6,360 nucleotides of DNA, taken from contig JAKOSS010000095.1 of assembly GCA_029777145.1 (NCBI GenBank), positions 1-6,360 on the forward strand. The letters are read 5' to 3'. Both the position numbers and the translations under genes were made by a program. Below are positions 1-5,255 of this stretch, piece by piece; position 1 is the first letter of the stretch; every line of letters starts with the position of its first letter. Origin of the DNA: Acidobacteriota bacterium (GTDB taxonomy: Bacteria; Acidobacteriota; Blastocatellia; Pyrinomonadales; Pyrinomonadaceae). A model generated the notes under the pieces. That model made no database searches. It worked only from the letters and a program-made list of their open reading frames with translations, and was not told the origin of the DNA.

Positions 1-1
1 C

Positions 2-88
2 GCGTCGGCATACGCGCCGCTCAAACGGCTTTTCGATCTGTTCCAGGAAGCCGATACGCACTCGATCGCGTTGAAAGCGAAAGTATGA
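2..88 (+). CDS. C-terminal end of a probable DUF3857-family protein (5' part outside window)
   Basis: Only the last 28 codons and the TGA stop (86-88) are visible, so the function can only be inferred. Read in frame 2, the tail contains the motif LFDLFQEAD followed by HSIALK. The C-terminus of the complete gene at 316-2304 has LFDLMHLAD followed by RSVVIK in the same place. Over this tail about 10 of 24 residues are identical, and the distance to the C-terminus is nearly the same. I therefore infer a third, upstream paralogue of the same DUF3857/transglutaminase-like type, on the same strand. The gap of 227 bp to the next gene leaves room for a separate promoter, so membership in one operon is uncertain. 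The short length limits confidence in the family call. That this is the end of a real coding region is better supported. Confidence 0.6.
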   Translation, partial: ASAYAPLKRLFDLFQEADTHSIALKAKV

Positions 89-315
89 TCAGTTCGGCGA
101 AATCGGCCCGGCTATTCCGATCGGAATTGCCGCAAGCACTTTCGCCTCGGGTTCGGCACCGGAACGGGTGAAGCCGGCGTGACCGATGCGTCCCGATTGA
201 TATCTCACGCGGGAAAGGAGAACGATAGCGGGCTCCGCCGCGCAAACAATGTGTCTGTTCGAACTTTCTCCGGGGCGGGTTAGCAGTAAATTTCGTACGG
301 GGTGAATACAGAACC
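89..315. other. Intergenic region between two DUF3857-type genes
   Basis: This 227-bp stretch carries no convincing gene. It holds a palindrome at 111-130 (listed separately). An isolated Shine-Dalgarno-like AAAGGAG lies at 214-220 with no ATG, GTG or TTG at a useful distance. A short GC-rich potential hairpin lies near 229-242. A TTGATA at 197-202 could be a -35 element, but no good -10 hexamer stands 16-18 bp downstream, so I do not call a promoter. The start of the following gene has only a weak GGGGTGA (299-305), about 10 bases before its ATG. The region may contain the terminator of the upstream gene and the promoter of the next transcript, but neither is clear. Confidence 0.5.
111..130. 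repeat. 20-nt imperfect palindrome with a 14-bp perfect core
   Basis: Bases 114-127 (ATTCCGATCGGAAT) equal their own reverse complement. One T/T mismatch (113/128) and two further pairs (111-112 with 129-130) extend the symmetry to 20 nt. It starts 22 bases after the stop codon of the upstream gene. It could be an operator for a dimeric regulator or a weak hairpin after the gene. No T-tract follows, so a classical intrinsic terminator is unlikely. The half-site ATTCCGA/TCGGAAT recurs in the divergent promoter region near 5201 and 5238. Confidence 0.45.
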
Positions 316-2304
316 ATGAGATTCATCAACTCAATAATCACGATCTCCCTCGCATTGCTCATTCCGCTCGCCGTCGCGGGTCAATCGAAAAAATGGGATC
401 CGATCCCTGATTCCGAGCTGAGCATGAGCTCGCCCAAAGTTGAGGCGAATGCGGACGCCGAGGTCCTCTTTTGGGAAGTCAGGATCGTCGACGATTATTA
501 TCAGCGCTCGGGCTGGAAAAGCGTCCTTAACCATCATTTGCGTCTCAAGATATTTACCGAACGCGGCCGCGAGCTGAACAGCAAGGTCGACATCACGTAC
601 GGCAACGTCAGCGAAGTCAGCGAACGCCTTTCAGTGAAGGACATCGTTGCCCGCGTGATAAAGCCGGACGGGACGTCCGTCGAGCTCAAAGACGAGGACA
701 TATTCGATCGCGAGGTTGTTCGCGGAAACGGGATCAAATTCAAGGCAAAATCTTTCGCCGTGCCGGCGATCTCCGTTGGATCCATCATCGAGTACAAATG
801 GAAGGAAATTCGTTCGGGAATCTACAACTATTGGCGGCTCGAGCTCGCACGCGAGTTTCCGGTCCAATACGTCAAGTACTACATCCGGCCGGCGCTCAAC
901 GTTCCGGTTGGGATCCGACTCCATTCGATCAAGACCGACGGCCAGTTCCGGGAAGAGAGCCCCAATGTTTACAGCACGACGATGACCAACGTTCTGTCGG
1001 TCAAGACCGAACCGAACATGCCGTCCGAATATCAGATCAAACCGTGGGTACTCGTTTACTACGACAACGACAACGCGTACCAATCGGCGGAAGGTTATTG
1101 GAAAGAACGTGGTCGCGATCAGTACGAAAGATACAAAGGAAGACTGAAGGTAAACAACGACTTCAAAAAAGCGGCGGCCGAGGCGATCGGTGACGCCGTC
1201 GCTCCGGAAGAAAAGCTTCGCCGGATCTACGATCGATGCGTCCGTGGTTTTCAAAACGTCTTCGACGACGCTTCCGGCCTGACGCCCGATCAACTCGACG
1301 ACTTCAAACCGAACGGATCGGTTGCGGAAGCCCTGAAACGCGGAAAAGGAGGCTGGCTCGACAAGCAAGCGGTTTTCGCGACGATGGCGATGGCCGCGGG
1401 CTTCGAAGTCCGGATGATCGCGGCCTCAAGCAGGCTCGAACCGACGTTGGACCGCAATCAGGCAAACGACTATTTCATTCGTTACCCGATGGTCGCGGTG
1501 AAAATTGGGAACGACTGGCGGTTCTTCAGTCCTGCCTCCTCCTACACACCGTTCGGGATGATCCCGTCGATGGTCGAAGGACAGTACGCGTTGATACTCG
1601 ACAGCGAACCGGTATGGCGTCAACTGCCCGTGGCGGGGCCGTCGGAATCGGTAGTCAAACGAACCGCCCGGTTGAAACTCAACGCGGACGGCGACCTCGA
1701 AGGCGACCTGGAGATCGCCTTCAGCGGGCATACGGCCGCCGCTCAGCGGGAGTATCTTGACGACGATTCGGATACCGAGCGCGAAAAGTACGTTCGGAAT
1801 TGGATCAAAGTCAAGATCGGCGACCAGACCGAAGTGACTTCGATCGTGATCGAGAACCTGCTCGATCACGAATCCCAGTTGATCTGGCGTTGCAAGATCC
1901 GATCTCCCGCCTATGCGGAACGGACTGGAAAACGGTCCTTCGTGAGAACGAATATTCTCAACAAGGTGACGGGACCGAAGTTTGCTTCTGCATACCGCGC
2001 TTACGACATCCAGTTTCCGTACGCGTGGTCGGAAGTTGACGACATCTCGATCGTCTTGCCGGACGGCGCAACGGTTGAATCGGTCGAGTCGCCCGATCCC
2101 GTCAGCGATAAAACATTCGGAACCAGGTATGCGGCGGAGATCAAACTGTCAGAAAACCGGCGCGAAATCATATATAAGAGAACGGTTTCGATCGGAAACG
2201 ACGGACTTCTTTCGTTCTCACGGGATAATTACCCGTCGATCAAGGAACTTTTCGATCTGATGCATCTGGCCGACTCCCGCTCGGTTGTGATCAAAAATGA
2301 ATGA
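316..2304 (+). CDS. Exported DUF3857 protein with a degenerate (pseudo) transglutaminase-like domain
   Basis: This 662-residue protein begins with a signal peptide: Arg2, a hydrophobic stretch at about 7-20, and probable cleavage after LAVAG near residue 22. It should act in the periplasm or on the cell surface. A DUF3857-like beta domain spans roughly 50-240, with the motif IKPDGT at 115-120. It is followed by a transglutaminase/cysteine-protease-like fold at about 285-425 and a C-terminal beta region. Aligned without gaps around each site to its downstream neighbour, the catalytic positions are all replaced: Cys by Trp347 (RGKGGW against RGYGDC), His by Tyr390 and Asp by Ser405. The fold appears to be kept (DK after the lost Cys, AVK after the lost His). 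I infer a non-enzymatic partner or scaffold. The family's role is not established. The ATG at 316 is the only start that gives the signal peptide, and its ribosome binding site is weak. The gene probably forms an operon with the next one. Confidence 0.88.
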   Translation: MRFINSIITISLALLIPLAVAGQSKKWDPIPDSELSMSSPKVEANADAEVLFWEVRIVDDYYQRSGWKSVLNHHLRLKIFTERGRELNSKVDITYGNVSEVSERLSVKDIVARVIKPDGTSVELKDEDIFDREVVRGNGIKFKAKSFAVPAISVGSIIEYKWKEIRSGIYNYWRLELAREFPVQYVKYYIRPALNVPVGIRLHSIKTDGQFREESPNVYSTTMTNVLSVKTEPNMPSEYQIKPWVLVYYDNDNAYQSAEGYWKERGRDQYERYKGRLKVNNDFKKAAAEAIGDAVAPEEKLRRIYDRCVRGFQNVFDDASGLTPDQLDDFKPNGSVAEALKRGKGGWLDKQAVFATMAMAAGFEVRMIAASSRLEPTLDRNQANDYFIRYPMVAVKIGNDWRFFSPASSYTPFGMIPSMVEGQYALILDSEPVWRQLPVAGPSESVVKRTARLKLNADGDLEGDLEIAFSGHTAAAQREYLDDDSDTEREKYVRNWIKVKIGDQTEVTSIVIENLLDHESQLIWRCKIRSPAYAERTGKRSFVRTNILNKVTGPKFASAYRAYDIQFPYAWSEVDDISIVLPDGATVESVESPDPVSDKTFGTRYAAEIKLSENRREIIYKRTVSIGNDGLLSFSRDNYPSIKELFDLMHLADSRSVVIKNE

Positions 2305-2307
2305 GGT
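2303..2307 (+). promoter_or_regulatory. Ribosome binding site deciding the start of the second DUF3857 gene
   Basis: GAGGT at 2303-2307 overlaps the TGA stop (2302-2304) of the preceding gene and stands 7 bases before the ATG at 2315. An upstream in-frame ATG at 2297 would overlap the previous gene, lacks such a site and would put six extra residues before the signal peptide. The 2315 start is therefore preferred. The arrangement suggests translational coupling between the two genes. Confidence 0.65.
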
Positions 2308-2314
2308 ATTAACG

Positions 2315-4276
2315 ATGAGGAACAAAGCGGTAATTTCGGCTCTACTGGTCTTGCTCGCAAACATTTGCGTGTTCGCGGGCGAGTCGGCCCCGGGCTGGCT
2401 GCGGCAGGCGGCGTCGACGTCGGTCGGTACTTACGACAAGGAAGTGACGTCGGTCGTCCTGATCGACGACGAACAGGTCGTGTACGGAAGCGACGGTGTC
2501 ATGGTCACGACGCAGAATTACGCCGTCAGGCTTTTGACCCGGGAAGGTCGCCGGAACGCCGTTGCAACCGCGCTGTACCTTGTCAGTTCGGGCCGTGTCC
2601 GGGAAATTGAAGGCTGGCTGATCCGTCCCGACGGCACCGTCAAGAATTACGACAAGAAGTCGGTGATCGACATCATTTCCGATCCGGACGATGTTTACAA
2701 CGAGTATCGGGTCAAGATTATCGACGCGACCGAAGATTCGGACGCCGGCTGCATCTTTGGCTATACGGTTGTTTCCGAGGACCGTCCGCTATATTTCCAG
2801 GAGAAGTGGTTCGCGCAGAGCAATTTGCCGACGCTGTATTCCCGCTACTCGCTCTCGCTGCCGTCGGGATGGTCCGCAAAAGGCGTCACCTTCAACCACT
2901 CGCCGATCGAACCTTCCGTCAACGGTTCGACCTACACCTGGGAATTTCGGAATCTGCCTTACATCAAACGCGAACCGCTGAGCCCGGCCGTGACGAATGT
3001 CGTGCCGTGGGTCGCGATCAACTACTTCCCGAGCGATCCGTCGAAGGCGCCCGCCAAGGCATTTTCGGACTGGACGGAAGTCGCGCTCTGGACAACGTCG
3101 CTCTACGAACCTCAGGTCGTCGTTGACGACGCCGTCGCGGCCAAGGCCCAGGAACTGACGGCCGGAGCAAAAACAGAGATCGACAAGATCCGCGCGATCG
3201 CGGCGTACGTTCAGAATCTGCAGTATATTTCGATCGACATTGGTGTCGGCAACGGCAACGGATACCGTCCGCGGCCGTCGAACCTCGTCCTCAATCGCGG
3301 GTACGGCGACTGCAAGGACAAGGCGAACCTGATGCGGGCGCTGCTGCGAGCGGTCAAGATCGACGCTTATCCGATCGCGATCTACGCCGGTGATCCGACG
3401 TTCGTCCGTGAAAACTGGGCGTCACCGGCGCAGTTCAATCATTGCATCATCGCCGTCAAAGTGAGCGATACGACCGAAGCGGCGACGATCATCAACCATC
3501 CGAAACTCGGTCGGCTGCTGATCTTCGACGCGACTGATCCGTTCACCCTCGTCGGCGATCTTCCCGATCACCTTCAGGGCAGCTTCGGCATGATCATCGC
3601 GGGAGAGAATGGCGGGCTGACGAAGATGCCGATCACGCCGTCAGAGGCGAACCTTCTTGATCGACATATCGAAGTCAATCTGGCGGCGGACGGAGCGATC
3701 GCCGGAACGATCAAAGAACGCTCGACCGGGCAGTCGTCGAGCTACGAACGCGGGCTTTTGCGGTCGCTTTCAGCCAACGACTACACGAAGATGCTCGAAC
3801 GCTGGCTGACGAGCGGCGCGACCGGGGCGAAGTTGATCAAGTTCACGCCGACCGACAAGAAAGAAGAGTCGGCATTCGATCTGGACGTCGATTTTTCAGC
3901 TCCCCGATACGCTCAGCAACTTCAGAAGTTGTTGGTTTTCAAACCGACCATCGTCGATCGGCGCAACGCGACGTGGCTTACGGAAGCGACCCGAAATCTG
4001 CCGGTGATACTTGATCCGATCGCGGTCCGCGAAACGATCATCTTCAATCTTCCTGCCGGATTTGTCGTCGATGAGACACCTGACAACGTGGAACTGGAAC
4101 TCCCGTTCGGGAAGTATTCGACGAGTTATGAAGTGCAGGGCAACAAGCTGACCTTCAAGCGTATCTTGACGATGAGCCGCGCCACGGTTCCGGCTGACAA
4201 GTATTCGACGATCCGCGACTTCTTTGCGAAGATCCGTCAGGCCGAACAGGCGCCGGTCGTTCTGATGCAAAAATAA
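2315..4276 (+). CDS. Exported DUF3857 and transglutaminase-like domain protein with intact catalytic triad
   Basis: The product has 653 residues from the ATG at 2315. It starts with a signal peptide (MRNK, hydrophobic core to about residue 19, likely cleavage after VFA at 21), so it acts outside the cytoplasm. A DUF3857-like domain covers about 40-235, with IRPDGT at 103-108. A transglutaminase-core domain covers about 275-410 and shows the expected triad: Cys333 in RGYGDCKDKA, His376 in QFNHCIIAV and Asp405 in IFDATDP. The rest, to 653, is a beta-rich C-terminal region resembling the companion domain (DUF3858-like) often found in these proteins. Members of this fold act as thiol proteases or as amide-forming or amide-cleaving enzymes. 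The substrate here is unknown. The gene follows its paralogue by 10 bp with a coupled ribosome binding site, so an operon and possibly a joint complex are likely. An alternative start at 2297 adds six residues before the signal peptide. Confidence 0.92.
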   Translation: MRNKAVISALLVLLANICVFAGESAPGWLRQAASTSVGTYDKEVTSVVLIDDEQVVYGSDGVMVTTQNYAVRLLTREGRRNAVATALYLVSSGRVREIEGWLIRPDGTVKNYDKKSVIDIISDPDDVYNEYRVKIIDATEDSDAGCIFGYTVVSEDRPLYFQEKWFAQSNLPTLYSRYSLSLPSGWSAKGVTFNHSPIEPSVNGSTYTWEFRNLPYIKREPLSPAVTNVVPWVAINYFPSDPSKAPAKAFSDWTEVALWTTSLYEPQVVVDDAVAAKAQELTAGAKTEIDKIRAIAAYVQNLQYISIDIGVGNGNGYRPRPSNLVLNRGYGDCKDKANLMRALLRAVKIDAYPIAIYAGDPTFVRENWASPAQFNHCIIAVKVSDTTEAATIINHPKLGRLLIFDATDPFTLVGDLPDHLQGSFGMIIAGENGGLTKMPITPSEANLLDRHIEVNLAADGAIAGTIKERSTGQSSSYERGLLRSLSANDYTKMLERWLTSGATGAKLIKFTPTDKKEESAFDLDVDFSAPRYAQQLQKLLVFKPTIVDRRNATWLTEATRNLPVILDPIAVRETIIFNLPAGFVVDETPDNVELELPFGKYSTSYEVQGNKLTFKRILTMSRATVPADKYSTIRDFFAKIRQAEQAPVVLMQK

Positions 4277-4324
4277 AAGGGGAAAAGGGAAAAGGGGAAA
4301 AGGGAAAAGGGGAAAAGGGGAAAA
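4275..4324. repeat. Purine tract of alternating G3-4/A4 blocks, with perfect mirror repeat and G-quadruplex potential
   Basis: Beginning in the TAA stop of the preceding gene, the plus strand reads as blocks of four A separated by runs of three or four G (G runs at 4279, 4287, 4294, 4302, 4309 and 4317). Bases 4275-4316 form a 42-nt perfect mirror repeat centred on the GGGG at 4294-4297. Six runs of at least three G with 4-nt spacers satisfy the usual G-quadruplex pattern. The all-purine mirror tract also fits the pattern for triplex (H-DNA) formation. The repeat unit alternates 8 bp (GGGGAAAA) and 7 bp (GGGAAAA). Confidence 0.9.
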
Positions 4325-4418
4325 GGAGAACGGGAGAAAGGGAGAACGGGAGAAAGGGAGAACGGGAGAAAGGGAGAACGGGAGAAAGGGAGAACGGGAG
4401 AAAGGGCGACGGGAGAGC
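4325..4418. repeat. Tandem array: five perfect 16-bp units, each a double octamer, plus a degraded last copy
   Basis: The unit GGAGAACGGGAGAAAG occurs five times without error at 4325, 4341, 4357, 4373 and 4389 (ending at 4404). A degenerate copy follows at 4405-4418. Each unit is two octamers differing by one base (GGAGAACG and GGAGAAAG). The octamers are in register with GGGGAAAA in the adjoining tract, so the whole 4279-4418 region is one array grown from a purine octamer. On the minus strand it would encode low-complexity Ser/Pro/Phe/Leu repeats, but I see no sign that it is translated. There are no unique spacers, so it is not a CRISPR array. Confidence 0.93.
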
Positions 4419-4434
4419 AAGTCGCTTCTCTCCC
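4411..4434. terminator. Hairpin between convergent genes, possible bidirectional terminator
   Basis: GGGAGAG (4411-4417) plus AAG (4419-4421) pairs with CTT (4425-4427) plus CTCTCCC (4428-4434). This gives a 10-bp stem with a single bulged C (4418) and a 3-nt loop. It lies 134 bp after the stop of the plus-strand gene and about 50 bp after the stop of the minus-strand YceI gene, where a shared terminator would be expected. No T-tract follows on either strand, so it is not a textbook intrinsic terminator. Confidence 0.45.
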
Positions 4435-4447
4435 CCTCTCCCAATCA

Positions 4448-4461
4448 CCCGTTCTCCCTTT
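4448..4461 (-). repeat. Inverted copy of the array motif
   Basis: CCCGTTCTCCCTTT is the exact reverse complement of the 14-nt junction motif AAAGGGAGAACGGG. That motif occurs four times in the array (starting at 4337, 4353, 4369 and 4385). A transcript of this region could pair this arm with any of the four copies, enclosing the hairpin at 4411-4434. The flanking bases from 4426 to 4470 are also pyrimidine-rich, which suggests an inverted remnant of the array. Confidence 0.75.
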
Positions 4462-4484
4462 CCGCTTCTTGCCTGAGTTCCCGA

Positions 4485-5156
4485 TTATTTCGCGGGCGCG
4501 TTGGCCAAATTGCCTTCGATCTGAATGACGACCTTGATGTTGTCAGAGAGCATCGGGACGCCGTTCGGGAGGTTCGAACCGTAGTTGACGCCGAAGTCGC
4601 GCCGGTTGACGACCGTTTCGGCGGAGACGCCGATCTTGGTCGCTTTGTCGTCCTTGTAGAATCCGATGATGTTGAACGGGAACGAGACCGCCTTCGTCAC
4701 GCCGCGGATCGTGAGATCGCCGTTGAGCATCCATACCTTGCCTTTCTTCGTCACGCTCGTACTCTTGAACGACATTTCCGGGAACTTCTCGACGTCGAAA
4801 AAGTCCGCCGTGCGCAGGTGGCGATCGCGCGCCGCGACGCCGGTATCGACGCTCGTCGTCTTCGCCGAAAACTCGACCGTCGATTTCCTGATGTCGGTCG
4901 CGTCATAATTCACCGTCCCGGTGAAATCGCGAAAGTAGCCCGGAACTTCGACGAGTCCCATGTGAACGACGCGGAAACCGATCGAGCTGTGCGCCTTGTC
5001 AAATTGGTACGCACCGCTACCGCCCTCAAACTTCGTATCTCCCGCGAACCGATCTTCGAATCCGGGATCCTTTGCGTAGGAACCGAATCCGATCGCCAAA
5101 CTTCCGATCACCAACAACCCCAAAACCGCAAACCCGATCAAACCGTTTTTCATCAT
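4485..5156 (-). CDS. YceI-family exported lipocalin-like protein
   Basis: The 223-residue product matches the YceI family, exported beta-barrel proteins with a lipocalin-like fold that bind long hydrophobic (isoprenoid-type) ligands in characterised members. Residues 1-28 look like a signal peptide or membrane anchor (MMKN, then a long hydrophobic core ending in GSYA). The family motifs appear in order: D53 with HSSIGF at 56-61, HMGL at 65-68, RDRHLRTADFFDVEKFP at 110-126, GDLTIRGVTK at 146-155 and NRRDFGV at 184-190. The length is ordinary for the family, with about 45 residues before the barrel. Two ATG codons stand in tandem. The ribosome binding site AAGGAG (5160-5165) lies 3 bases from the first and 6 from the second, so translation may start at 5153. 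The gene converges on the DUF3857 pair and diverges from the flavoprotein gene. Its ligand is unknown here. The symbol yceI names the family and is not assigned as orthology. Confidence 0.93.
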   Translation of the reverse strand: MMKNGLIGFAVLGLLVIGSLAIGFGSYAKDPGFEDRFAGDTKFEGGSGAYQFDKAHSSIGFRVVHMGLVEVPGYFRDFTGTVNYDATDIRKSTVEFSAKTTSVDTGVAARDRHLRTADFFDVEKFPEMSFKSTSVTKKGKVWMLNGDLTIRGVTKAVSFPFNIIGFYKDDKATKIGVSAETVVNRRDFGVNYGSNLPNGVPMLSDNIKVVIQIEGNLANAPAK

Positions 5157-5255
5157 TTACTCCTTGTTCGTTAAAAGTTAGATTTTGATTCTACTTCGAT
5201 TCGGAATAAATTTGTAACTTCGGAACGTACAAATACCATTCCGACCGATTTTCTG
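5157..5255. promoter_or_regulatory. Divergent promoter region of the YceI gene and the flavoprotein gene
   Basis: This 99-bp AT-richer gap must hold the start signals for both flanking genes. For the plus strand, TTGATT (5185-5190), a 16-bp spacer and TAAATT (5207-5212) make a plausible sigma-70-type promoter, matching 4 of 6 bases in each box. TTCGGAA occurs twice as a direct repeat (5200-5206 and 5219-5225), and the inverted ATTCCGA lies at 5238-5244. These are possible operator half-sites overlapping or flanking the -10 box. I found no equally good promoter for the minus strand. No Shine-Dalgarno sequence precedes the flavoprotein ATG. Confidence 0.4.
5160..5165 (-). promoter_or_regulatory. 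Ribosome binding site of the YceI-family gene
   Basis: On the minus strand this reads AAGGAG, followed by TAA and then two consecutive ATG codons. The spacing of 3 bases to the first ATG is short. The spacing of 6 bases to the second (5153-5151) is more usual. The protein differs by only one Met between the two choices. Confidence 0.7.

Noticed and set aside
249..305. Short plus-strand frame of 18 codons before the first DUF3857 gene, possible leader peptide
   Set aside because: It has no properly spaced ribosome binding site (the AAAGGAG at 214-220 is about 28 bases away), no codon pattern typical of attenuation, and no hairpin or terminator behind it.
631..1368. Long minus-strand open frame (245 codons) opposite the first DUF3857 gene
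   Set aside because: It is a shadow of a gene with a signal peptide and recognisable domains. The translation has no recognisable motif, and long antisense frames are common in GC-rich DNA.
2297..2314. Upstream ATG as start of the second DUF3857 gene
   Set aside because: It lies inside the preceding gene, lacks a ribosome binding site and adds a polar stretch before an otherwise standard signal peptide. The ATG at 2315 has GAGGT at good spacing.
4325..4404. Possible CRISPR array
   Set aside because: The units are contiguous 16-bp repeats without unique spacers, and no cas gene is present.
3896..4444. Minus-strand open frame with Ser/Pro/Phe/Leu repeats covering the array and the end of the DUF3857 gene
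   Set aside because: Its repetitive part is simply the translated purine array, and the rest lies antisense to a well-supported coding region. There is no family motif and no clear ribosome binding site. A second minus frame at 4155-4448 is equally spurious.
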